NCBI GenBank assembly: GCA_001464995.1
Contig: LNEQ01000249.1
Coordinates: 1 to 43,772, forward strand
DNA length: 43,772 nt
Origin: Actinobacteria bacterium Ga0077541
GTDB taxonomy: Bacteria > Actinomycetota > Thermoleophilia > Miltoncostaeales > Miltoncostaeaceae
Direction of reading: 5' to 3'
In this document: positions 1 to 7,783 of the stretch, piece after piece
Position numbering within the stretch: position 1 is the first letter of the stretch
Layout: every line of letters starts with the position of its first letter
Position numbers and translations under genes: made by a program
Notes under the pieces: generated by a model
Told to the model about the DNA's origin: nothing
What the model saw: only the letters and a program-made list of their open reading frames with translations
The model's database searches: none

Positions 1-543
1 CTCGAACGCGGGCAGGCCGTCGATGCTGCGGGCGTTCTTCGTGGCGCGGTAGGCGCTGAGGCCCTCCGGCCCGCGGTTGGTCGCCCACCGCACGAGCTGG
101 TCGCGCTCGCTCGCGAACTCCATCCGCGGCACCGCGAAGCCGCACGAATCGGCGATCCGGGTGACGTCGACGCGCACGACCGACCGGGCCCCCGGGATGT
201 CGGCGAAGTGCGCCGCGAGCGCCGCGAAGCGCGGGTCGTCGAGCGTCACCGCCTCGCCCCGCCCGTGCAGGCGCACGATCCGCGGCGGTCCGTCGAAGGC
301 GCAGAACATCAGGCAGATGCGCCCGTTGTCGCGCAGGTGCGCGACGGTCTCGGCCGCGCTCCCGGTGAGGTCGAGGTAGGCCACCTCGTGCGGGCCGAGC
401 ACGGCGAACGATCCGTCGAGCCCCTTGGGCGAGACGTTGACCATGCCGTCCACCGAGGTCGGGGCGCTCGCGACGAAGAAGAGCCGCTGCGCGCGCAGGA
501 AGCCCGCGAGGGCGTCGTCGATCTCCTGGAGCACCTTCCCCAT
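1..543 (-). CDS. Pyridoxamine 5'-phosphate oxidase family protein, 3' part (runs off window start)
   Basis: Minus-strand frame from ATG at 543 open to the window edge: MGKVLQEIDDALAGFLRAQRLFFVASAPTSVDGMVNVSPKGLDGSFAVLGPHEVAYLDLTGSAAETVAHLRDNGRICLMFCAF..., typical PNPOx-like fold motif. Confidence 0.8.
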   Translation of the reverse strand, partial: MGKVLQEIDDALAGFLRAQRLFFVASAPTSVDGMVNVSPKGLDGSFAVLGPHEVAYLDLTGSAAETVAHLRDNGRICLMFCAFDGPPRIVRLHGRGEAVTLDDPRFAALAAHFADIPGARSVVRVDVTRIADSCGFAVPRMEFASERDQLVRWATNRGPEGLSAYRATKNARSIDGLPAFE

Positions 544-572
544 CGGGCGAGGATAGACGTAGGCTGCCCGCC

Positions 573-932
573 ATGGAGATCCGCTCGCGCGACGCCGCCA
601 TCCCCTTCACCACCGACGACGGCAGCACGATCCGGTCGCTGCTCGACCTCTCGAACGCCCCGGTGGCCAACCACAGCCTGGCCGAGGCGACCATCGAGGC
701 GGGCGAGGCGACCGTCCGCCACCACCACCGGGTGAGCGAGGAGATCTACTACCTCGTCGAGGGCACCGGGACGATGGAGCTGGACGGCGAGACCACGACG
801 GTCGCGGCCGGCGACGCCGTCCTGATCCCGCCGGGCGCCTGGCACCAGATCACCGCCTCGGCCGACGGCCCGGTGCGTCTCCTGTGCACCTGCTCGCCCC
901 CCTGGGCGTCGGACGACACCTACTTCTCCTAG
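573..932 (+). CDS. Cupin domain protein
   Basis: HHHRVSEEIYYLVEGTGTMELDGE...GDAVLIPPGAWHQI cupin motifs. Confidence 0.85.
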   Translation: MEIRSRDAAIPFTTDDGSTIRSLLDLSNAPVANHSLAEATIEAGEATVRHHHRVSEEIYYLVEGTGTMELDGETTTVAAGDAVLIPPGAWHQITASADGPVRLLCTCSPPWASDDTYFS

Positions 933-997
933 GGACGAGTGACCGGCCCGATGCGGGCTAGGATCCACGAGTACGTCCACCCGCCGGAGGAGCCCGA

Positions 998-1852
998 GTG
1001 CCCGACCGCCTGATCCGTCTGGGGCACAGCCCGGACCCCGATGACGCCTTCATGTTCCACGCCCTCGCCGACGAGCTGATCCCGACGGACGGCTTCCGGT
1101 TCGAGCACGTGCTGCGCGACATCGAGACGCTCAACGACTGGGCCAAGGAGGGGCGCCTCGAGGTGACGGCGGTGTCGATCCACGCCTACGCCTACCTCTC
1201 CGACACGTACCGGCTGCTGCCGCACGGCGCCTCGATGGGCGAGCAGTACGGCCCGATGGTCGTCGTGAGAGACGAGGCGAGGATCGAGCCCGCCGAGCTG
1301 CCGAACCTGAGGGTGGCGATCCCCGGCGTGCTGACGAGCGCCTTCCTCGAGCTCCAGCTCGCCGTCGGCCGCATCGCCGACCCGGTGATCGTGCCGTTCG
1401 ACAGGATCCTCGACGTCGTCGAGGCGGGAGAGGTGGACGCGGGCCTGGTGATCCACGAGGGCCAGCTCACCTACCAGACCCAGGGCCTGCGCTCGATCAT
1501 CGACCTCGGCGAGTGGTGGCACGAGCTGACCGGCGGCCTGCCGCTGCCGCTCGGCGGCAACGCGGTGCGACGCGATCTGGACGAGGGCGACACGATGCCC
1601 CGCCTGTCGCGCATCCTGCGCGACTCGATCGCGTACGGCCTCGAGCACCGCCAGGCGGCGCTCGCCTACGCCGAGGGCTTCGGCCGCGGCCTCGACCGCG
1701 GGCTGGCCGACCGCTTCGTGGGCATGTACGTCAACGACCGCACCCTCGACTACGGCGACGACGGCAAGGCCGCCGTGGCCGAGCTGCTGCGCCGCGGGCA
1801 CGAGGCGGGGCTGATCGACCGCGCGCCGGTCGTGGACTTCGTCGAGGATTGA
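998..1852 (+). CDS. mqnD: MqnA/MqnD-family protein, likely 1,4-dihydroxy-6-naphthoate synthase (futalosine menaquinone pathway)
   Basis: GTG start; LGHSPDPDDAFMFHAL N-terminus and overall family pattern. Confidence 0.8.
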   Translation: MPDRLIRLGHSPDPDDAFMFHALADELIPTDGFRFEHVLRDIETLNDWAKEGRLEVTAVSIHAYAYLSDTYRLLPHGASMGEQYGPMVVVRDEARIEPAELPNLRVAIPGVLTSAFLELQLAVGRIADPVIVPFDRILDVVEAGEVDAGLVIHEGQLTYQTQGLRSIIDLGEWWHELTGGLPLPLGGNAVRRDLDEGDTMPRLSRILRDSIAYGLEHRQAALAYAEGFGRGLDRGLADRFVGMYVNDRTLDYGDDGKAAVAELLRRGHEAGLIDRAPVVDFVED

Positions 1853-2271
1853 CGCGCGACTGGCAGGCGGAGATCGACGCCTGGACGGAGCGCTTCCGCT
1901 CCGTCCCGGACCCGCCCGAGCCGTTCGCGACCGCGCTGCGCGACGGCTGGACCGAGGAGGCGCGGGCGGCGCTCGCAGCCGGGGCCGAGGAGTACGCCGC
2001 CCGCCACGCGGCGTGGATCGGCCAGATCGGCGGCGCGGGCGAGGACCTGGTGCGGCTCGACTGCAGGAACGGCTCGTGCGGGGTGTGCGTGAAGTACTGC
2101 GGGAGCGCCTACACCCTCACCGGTGAGACCGAGGGGCTCCCTCCCCCGCCCCCGCTGCCGATCTGCCCCGCCTGCCGGCACACGCTCAACCTGCTGACGC
2201 CCTTCTTCATGCAGAGCCTCGGCGTGGACCTCGACGATCTGATCGCGGAGTCGCAGCCCTTCGTCGACTGA
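1849..2271 (+). CDS. Hypothetical protein with ferredoxin-like Cys cluster CRNGSCGVC...C...CPAC
   Basis: TTG start overlapping the mqnD TGA by 3 nt; 141 codons; Cys-rich motif. Confidence 0.65.
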   Translation: MTRDWQAEIDAWTERFRSVPDPPEPFATALRDGWTEEARAALAAGAEEYAARHAAWIGQIGGAGEDLVRLDCRNGSCGVCVKYCGSAYTLTGETEGLPPPPPLPICPACRHTLNLLTPFFMQSLGVDLDDLIAESQPFVD

Positions 2272-2281
2272 CCGCGCCGGG

Positions 2282-2947
2282 TCACTCCACGTGCACGGCG
2301 TGCGCGGCGGCCGGCGGCACGTCGACCACGCGCTCCCCGCCGACGCGCACGGAGATCGGGCCGCCGAAGGGCGAGTGCCCCAGCACCTCGACGCGGACGT
2401 CCGGCACCAGCCCGCGCTCGGCGAGGAACCGCAGCAGGGCGTCGTCGCGGTCGTCGACCCGCCCGACCACCGCGGCCGCGCCCTCGGCCAGCTCGGAGAG
2501 CCGCCGCGAGGGGGTGACGGCCACCTTCCCGGTGCTCGTCGGTATCGGGTGGCCGTGCGGATCGCGCTCGGGGTGCCCGAGGGCCTCGGCGATGCGGTCG
2601 GCGAGCGCGCCCGAGACGTGGTGCTCGAGCACCTCGGCCTCGCGGTGGACCTCGTCCCACGACATCCCGAGGCGTGTGGCGAGGTAGGTCTCGAGGAGCC
2701 GGTGGTGGCGGATCACCTCGAGGGCGGCCGTGCGGCCGGCCTCGGTCAGCTCCACGCCCTGGCGCTTCACCTGCACCGCGTAGCCGAGGGTGTCGAGCTT
2801 CTTGAGCATGTTGCTGGCCGACGCGGTGGTGACCGCGAGGGCCTCCGCCACCTGGGAGGTCGTCACCGGCCCCTGGACCTCGGCCATCTCGTCCAGCTGA
2901 TAGATCGCCTTCAGGTAGTCCTGAACGGCGGGGCTCGGCCGATCCAC
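2282..2947 (-). CDS. DtxR/MntR-family metal-dependent transcriptional regulator
   Basis: VQDYLKAIYQLDEM...VAEALAVTTASASNMLKKLDTLGYA...HHRLLETYL...EVLEHHVS; C-terminal FeoA/SH3-like domain. Confidence 0.9.
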   Translation of the reverse strand: MDRPSPAVQDYLKAIYQLDEMAEVQGPVTTSQVAEALAVTTASASNMLKKLDTLGYAVQVKRQGVELTEAGRTAALEVIRHHRLLETYLATRLGMSWDEVHREAEVLEHHVSGALADRIAEALGHPERDPHGHPIPTSTGKVAVTPSRRLSELAEGAAAVVGRVDDRDDALLRFLAERGLVPDVRVEVLGHSPFGGPISVRVGGERVVDVPPAAAHAVHVE

Positions 2948-3089
2948 TGACTCACTCCTCGCCGGGTCGCGCCCGATCGTACCTCGCGAGGGCACGGCGG
3001 GGGATTGAGGCCGCGCAGAGCGGGCATCACCGAGACATCTTGCATCCGTTCTTAGCGCCCCATAACAAACGGGTGCCAGAGTCCCCGCA

Positions 3090-3842
3090 ATGGCAACCGC
3101 CCTCTCAGAGCTCCGCCAGGACGGCCTTCGGGGCTCCGGCATCCGAGGCGGTGGTCGTATCGACCTGACCCGCATGGATCTGTTCGCCGGGCTGCCCGAG
3201 CGGGACCTGACGCTCCTCGACAGCCGCCTGCCCCTGGTGCGGTGGCCGCGCGGCGCGTCGATGCCCGAGCCGCTCAGCCGGCCGGACCACCTCTTCGTGG
3301 TGCGCGACGGCCGCCTGGCCCTCTTCGAGAGCACCGCCCCGGGTCACGAGATCATGATCTCGCTGCTCGATGCCGGCGCGATCTACTCGACCCTCGGCTC
3401 GGCGCCCGCCTCGAGCGTGTCGGCGCTCGAGGACTCGGCCGTCTCGCCCCTGTCGGGCCGCGCGGTGGAGGGCCTCATCGCCCGCTACCCGCGCCTCGGG
3501 CGCAACCTGGCCGAGCTGCTTTCGGATCGTGTGGCCATGCTGCGCGAGACCGTCGCCCTGGTCAGCGAGATGCGCGTCGAGGACCGGCTGCGCGCGCGCC
3601 TGCACCAGCTCGCCGACCGCTTCGGCGTGGCGACGCGCGCGGGCATCGAACTGCGGCTCGAGCTGACCCACGCGCAATGGGCATCATTGGTCGGTGCCTC
3701 CCGCGAAGCCGTCACAACCGCCTTCAGCAAGCTCCGGGCCAGCGGCTCGGTCGAGATGGAGGGTCGCTCCATCACCATTCCCTGGGAGGTCGTGCGCGCG
3801 CGCGAGGAGGCTCTCAGCCTCGCCGCCGCCCAGAACCTCTAG
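3090..3842 (+). CDS. Crp/Fnr-family transcriptional regulator
   Basis: cNMP-binding-like N-terminus and C-terminal HTH: RLELTHAQWASLVGASREAVTTAFSKLRASGSVEMEGRSITI. Confidence 0.9.
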   Translation: MATALSELRQDGLRGSGIRGGGRIDLTRMDLFAGLPERDLTLLDSRLPLVRWPRGASMPEPLSRPDHLFVVRDGRLALFESTAPGHEIMISLLDAGAIYSTLGSAPASSVSALEDSAVSPLSGRAVEGLIARYPRLGRNLAELLSDRVAMLRETVALVSEMRVEDRLRARLHQLADRFGVATRAGIELRLELTHAQWASLVGASREAVTTAFSKLRASGSVEMEGRSITIPWEVVRAREEALSLAAAQNL

Positions 3843-4611
3843 GGGGGCGCGTGCGGGGCTCGTCCTCGCGCTGCTCCTGCCGGCGCCCGCCGTGGGCGCC
3901 GTGCCCGAGGTCCACGACGCCGTCCTCGGCCGCTCGGCCGAGGGACGGCAGATCCACGTCACCCGGATCGGCGACCCCACCGCGGCGGTCCGCGTGCTGG
4001 TGGTCGGATCGATCCACGGCAACGAGCCGGCCGGCACGGCGGTGGTGGCCGAGCTGCGCCGGCGGCCGGGGAGCCTGCCCGCCGACACGGCGCTGTGGCT
4101 GATCCGCGACCTCAACCCCGACGGGGCGGCCGCCGGCACCCGCCAGAACGCGCGCGGGGTCGATCTCAACCGCAACTTCCCCCACGGCTGGGTGGCCCAG
4201 GGATCGCCGGGCGACACCTTCCACTCCGGGGCGCGACCGCTCTCGGAGCCCGAGTCGCGCCTCGCGGCGCGATTCACGGCGCGGCTGAGGCCGGCCGTGA
4301 CCATCTGGTACCACCAGGCCCTGCGCCTGGTGGATCTCGGCACCGTCGCCGACCGGCGCATCCCCTGGCGCTACGCCCGCGCGTCGGGCCTTCCGGCCGC
4401 GCGCCTCGGCTACCTGCCCGGCGTCGCGACGCGCTGGCAGAACCGCGTGTCCGCGCGCGGGGGGAGCGCCTTCGTGGTGGAGCTGCCGGCCGGGCCGCTC
4501 GACCGCACGTCCGTCCGCCGCCACGCGGGCGCCGTGCGGGCCGCCGCGCTGCAGGCGCGCGCCGGCCGATCCCCTGGTCCGGACCGCACGTCCGCGCGTA
4601 CTGTGAGGTGA
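3694..4611 (+). CDS. M14-family zinc carboxypeptidase / murein peptide amidase-like; start uncertain (true N-terminus probably near 3840-3890)
   Basis: SIHGNEPAG (HxxE), LNPDGAAAGTRQNARGVDLNRNFP, VVELPAG. Confidence 0.75.
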   Translation: MPPAKPSQPPSASSGPAARSRWRVAPSPFPGRSCARARRLSASPPPRTSRGARAGLVLALLLPAPAVGAVPEVHDAVLGRSAEGRQIHVTRIGDPTAAVRVLVVGSIHGNEPAGTAVVAELRRRPGSLPADTALWLIRDLNPDGAAAGTRQNARGVDLNRNFPHGWVAQGSPGDTFHSGARPLSEPESRLAARFTARLRPAVTIWYHQALRLVDLGTVADRRIPWRYARASGLPAARLGYLPGVATRWQNRVSARGGSAFVVELPAGPLDRTSVRRHAGAVRAAALQARAGRSPGPDRTSARTVR

Positions 4612-5258
4612 TGGCGATCCCACTCCCCCGCCGCTCCGGCGCCGCCCTCGCCCTGGCGGCCTGCAGCCTCGCGCTGGCCGGCTGCGGGGGCTCGGAGCCG
4701 GAGGGCACGGGCGCGGCCGCCGCCCCGGCCGCCGGGGTCGCCACGACGCCCGCGGCCGACCGGGGCCCGAGCCTGCTGCGCGGCCGGATCGAGATGATCG
4801 ACGGCTCCACCCTCCCGCTCGGGCGGCTGCGGGGCCGCGTGGTGCTCGCGGTCAACACCGCCAGCCGCTGCGGCTACACGCCGCAGTTCGAGGCGCTCGA
4901 GGCGCTGCACGAGAGCCGGGCCGGGGACGGCCTCGCCGTGATCGGCTTCCCCAGCAACGACTTCCGCCAGGAGCTGACGGCCGACGGGGAGATCGCCGAC
5001 TTCTGCCGGCTCAACTACGGGGTGAGCTTCCCCATGGCCGCGAGCTCGCGCGTGACCGGGCAGGGCGCCAACCCGCTGTTCGCCGCGATCGCGGCGCGCC
5101 CGGGGCCGGCGGGGGAACCGCCGGACTGGAACTTCGGGAAGTACCTGCTGGACCGCTCGGGACGGCTGGTGGCGCGGTTCCCGTCGTCCGTCGAGCCGGA
5201 CGATCCCGCGCTGCTGTCGGCGGTCGACGCGCTCCTCACGGAGGAGCGGGACCTCTGA
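4611..5258 (+). CDS. Glutathione peroxidase family lipoprotein
   Basis: Lipobox LALAGC; NTASRCGYTPQFEALE, FPSNDF, WNFGKYLLDRSG; ATGA overlap with upstream gene. Confidence 0.9.
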   Translation: MAIPLPRRSGAALALAACSLALAGCGGSEPEGTGAAAAPAAGVATTPAADRGPSLLRGRIEMIDGSTLPLGRLRGRVVLAVNTASRCGYTPQFEALEALHESRAGDGLAVIGFPSNDFRQELTADGEIADFCRLNYGVSFPMAASSRVTGQGANPLFAAIAARPGPAGEPPDWNFGKYLLDRSGRLVARFPSSVEPDDPALLSAVDALLTEERDL

Positions 5259-5289
5259 GGACCGGCCGCCGCGTGCCGGCGGCCGGTCC
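5259..5289. terminator. Strong hairpin GGACCGGCCGCC-GCGTGCC-GGCGGCCGGTCC between convergent genes
   Basis: 12-bp perfect stem directly after the glutathione peroxidase stop. Confidence 0.7.
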
Positions 5290-5301
5290 CCGGGGCTCGA
5301 G

Positions 5302-5400
5302 CTAGCGGCGGATCCAGGTCGCGGCGACGGCGCCGTTGGCGGCGACGAGCATGGCGAGAGCGGCACCGGCCACGTAGAGGGCGGTGAGGTTGCGACGCAT
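5302..5400 (-). CDS. Small (32 aa) single-TM-like protein MRRNLTALYVAGAALAMLVAANGAVAATWIRR
   Basis: ATG preceded by AAAGG 9 nt upstream; hydrophobic core; sigma-28-like promoter upstream; too short for the supplied ORF track. Confidence 0.6.
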   Translation of the reverse strand: MRRNLTALYVAGAALAMLVAANGAVAATWIRR

Positions 5401-5456
5401 GTGGTGTAACCTTTCGACGGAGGGGGACAGTCCGGTGTGAGGCCCGGCTTGCCCCC

Positions 5457-5485
5457 TCTATCGGTGTCCGGGATCGGTTCCTTAC
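5457..5485 (-). promoter_or_regulatory. Candidate sigma-28/WhiG-type promoter (GTAAGGAA-N12-ACCGATAG)
   Basis: Matches the spacing and sequence of the 31483-31510 motif. Confidence 0.5.
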
Positions 5486-5525
5486 GGATGCGGACGCGTA
5501 TGTACTGGCGCTTTCACCGCTCCGG

Positions 5526-6602
5526 ATGACGACACGGCTCACACAGGCGCTCGGTGTGCGCCACCCGATCGTGCTCGCGGGCATGGCGGGCGGGCCGACC
5601 ACGCCCGAGCTGGTCGCGGCCGTCTCCGACGCCGGGGGCCTCGGTACGTTCGGCCTCACGGGGATGAGCCTCGACGCCGTGCGCGAGGCCGTCGGGCGGG
5701 CGTGCGCGCTGACCTCCGCGCCGGTCGCGATCAACGTCCTGGTGGCCCCCGCGACTCCGCCCGATCCGTCCGCCCCCGACCCCCGCGCCGTGCTCGCCCC
5801 GTTGCGGGCGGAGCTCGGCATGCCCGAGGCCCCGTCCGCGCCGCCGCCGGCGGCCACGCCGCAGGAACTGGTGGCGGCGGGCCTCGAGGCCGGTGCGCGC
5901 GTCGTCAGCGTGGGCCTCGGCGACCCGGGGGTGGTGGCGCACCTCGCGCGCGGGGCCGGGGCGCCGCTGATGGCGATGGCCTCATCGGTGGAGGACGCGG
6001 TCCGGGCGGTGGACTCCGGCGCCGACGTGATCGTCGCCCAGGGCTCGGAGGCCGGCGGCCACCGCTCGACCTTCCATGTGCCCGAGGACGGGGTCGTGCC
6101 CCTGGTGGGGACGTTCGCGCTGGTGCCGCAGGTCGTGGCGGCGCTGGACGTCCCGGTGGTCGCGGCCGGGGCGGTGATGAACGGCCGGGGGCTGGCGGCC
6201 GCGCTGGCGCTCGGGGCCGACGGGGTCCAGATGGGCACCCGCTTCCTGGTCGCGACCGAGAGCGGCGCGCCCGAGGGCTACCGCCGCCGGGTGCGCACCG
6301 CGCGCGACACCGACACGGTGGTGACGCGGGCGGTCTCCGGGCGGCCGGCGAGGGGGATCCGGAACCGCCTGATCACGACGCTGGAGGCCGCCGGTCCGCC
6401 CGCGCTCGGCTACCCGGCCCAGGCCGGCGCGACGGCCGGCGTGCGCGCCGCCGCGGCGGCGGCCGACGACCCCGAGATGATCGCGCTCTGGGCCGGACAG
6501 GCGGCCGGGCTCTCGGGCTCCGGGCAATCGGCCCGCGAGATCATCGAGGAGGTCGTCGCGGAGGCCGAGGCCGTCATCCGGGGGCTCGCCCGGGGGCTCT
6601 GA
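5526..6602 (+). CDS. Nitronate monooxygenase (NPD/FMN-dependent) family
   Basis: HPIVLAGMAGG...VAAVSDAGGLGTFG...DVIVAQGSEAGGHRST...PVVAAGAVMNGRGLAAALALGADGVQMGTRFL. Confidence 0.92.
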   Translation: MTTRLTQALGVRHPIVLAGMAGGPTTPELVAAVSDAGGLGTFGLTGMSLDAVREAVGRACALTSAPVAINVLVAPATPPDPSAPDPRAVLAPLRAELGMPEAPSAPPPAATPQELVAAGLEAGARVVSVGLGDPGVVAHLARGAGAPLMAMASSVEDAVRAVDSGADVIVAQGSEAGGHRSTFHVPEDGVVPLVGTFALVPQVVAALDVPVVAAGAVMNGRGLAAALALGADGVQMGTRFLVATESGAPEGYRRRVRTARDTDTVVTRAVSGRPARGIRNRLITTLEAAGPPALGYPAQAGATAGVRAAAAAADDPEMIALWAGQAAGLSGSGQSAREIIEEVVAEAEAVIRGLARGL

Positions 6603-6628
6603 GCCCGGGCGCCGCCCGTTGCCTACGT

Positions 6629-6674
6629 CCGCGAGACGGTGGGGCCGGCCTCCCGACGGCCCCACCGTTCGCGG
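6629..6674. terminator. Long bidirectional hairpin between convergent genes
   Basis: CCGCGAGACGGTGGGGCCG / CGGCCCCACCGTTCGCGG stem. Confidence 0.75.
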
Positions 6675-6680
6675 GTCCCA

Positions 6681-6920
6681 TCACCCGCGCGGCAGCCCGG
6701 GTGCGGGCTCGTCCGCCGCCCCGTCGTGCGGGGAGGCGATCTTGGGGAGCGCGATCACCACGAGGGCGATCCCGCCGAGGACGCACGCGGCGGCGGTGAC
6801 CAGCCAGCCGTAGCGCCCGCCCTCATCGGTCAGGCTCATGAGCACGACCCTCACGAGCAGCGCGCCGCCGGCCAGCAGCAGGGCCAGGCCGGCCGGAGGG
6901 GCGAGGCGGCGCCGGATCAT
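6681..6920 (-). CDS. Small membrane protein (79 aa), two predicted TM segments
   Basis: MIRRRLAPPAGLALLLAGGALLVRVVLMSLTDEGGRYGWLVTAAACVLGGIALVVIALPK; ATGA overlap with the upstream regulator. Confidence 0.65.
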   Translation of the reverse strand: MIRRRLAPPAGLALLLAGGALLVRVVLMSLTDEGGRYGWLVTAAACVLGGIALVVIALPKIASPHDGAADEPAPGLPRG

Positions 6921-7477
6921 CCGGCCACCGGATGCCGGACGGCCGCCGCCTCCCACGTCTCGTCGCGCTCCAGGTCGCGCCGCGAGTGGACCCCGCGCTT
7001 GCGCAGGATCGACTGCGCGTGGGTGCGCACCGTGTGCCAGGAGACGCCGAGGCTCTGGGCGATCTCCTTGTAGGTGAGGTGCCGGCGCATCAGCCGGAGC
7101 ACCACCCGCTCCTGATCGGTCAGCAGGGCGTCGGCCTCGTCGCGGCGCCGGACGCTCTCGACGAGGGGCGCGAGGCCGCCGGCATCGTCGTCGGCGTCGC
7201 CCCGTAGCGCGTCGGCGAGCGCCTCCAGGGCCCCCTCCCCCGGCGGCGCCGGTCCGAGCCCGGCCGCCGCACCGGCGACCAGGGCGCGGGCGAGCCCCCG
7301 CTCGATGATCACCAGGTCGTGGTCCGCGGCCGCCAGGCCGGCGAGCGCCTCCTCGACGGTGCCCGCCAGATCGACGTCGAGCGACGGGTCCGGCAGGTAC
7401 GCCGCGATGCCCGCCGACAGGGCGGCGCTGCGACTGGCGATGAGCACCCGGACGGGAGCGTTGTGCACCGGCACCAT
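6917..7477 (-). CDS. LuxR-type HTH regulator with degenerate receiver domain
   Basis: C-terminal LTDQERVVLRLMRRHLTYKEIAQSLGVSWHTVRTHAQSILRKRGVHSRRDL; N-terminal receiver-like but without canonical acidic residues. Confidence 0.8.
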   Translation of the reverse strand: MVPVHNAPVRVLIASRSAALSAGIAAYLPDPSLDVDLAGTVEEALAGLAAADHDLVIIERGLARALVAGAAAGLGPAPPGEGALEALADALRGDADDDAGGLAPLVESVRRRDEADALLTDQERVVLRLMRRHLTYKEIAQSLGVSWHTVRTHAQSILRKRGVHSRRDLERDETWEAAAVRHPVAG

Positions 7478-7581
7478 CCTCGGCGTGGACCTCCTCACTG
7501 GCCCCGGAGGTCGCCCCCGGCGCGCACTGTTGGCATCGGCAGTTCCGCGCGGGAGCATGATGGCCACCGGGCGGCGGCCGG

Positions 7582-7749
7582 ACTCAGCCTGAATCCGTCG
7601 TATCTCGCGACGCGGATGCGCGAAATCGCACACGTGATGCGGGATTCGGCGCGACCGCAGGGATCACCCTTACGATGCGACGCCGAATCCCACCTGACGC
7701 GGCGCTTTCACGCCCCGCATCCGTGATCTCCAACGGACTCAGGCTCAGC
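7582..7749 (+). repeat. Copy 1 of a dispersed ~168-bp long-hairpin (imperfect palindrome) repeat
   Basis: Near-symmetric arms with TIR-like ends (ACTCAGCCTGAATCCGTCG / CAACGGACTCAGGCTCAGC); 11-bp perfect core stem GGGATTCGGCG...CGCCGAATCCC with 29-nt loop at 7641-7691; second copy at 35385-35551. Confidence 0.85.
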
Positions 7750-7783
7750 CCGGATCCGTCGATCTCCCGGCGCGAGCCAGGGT

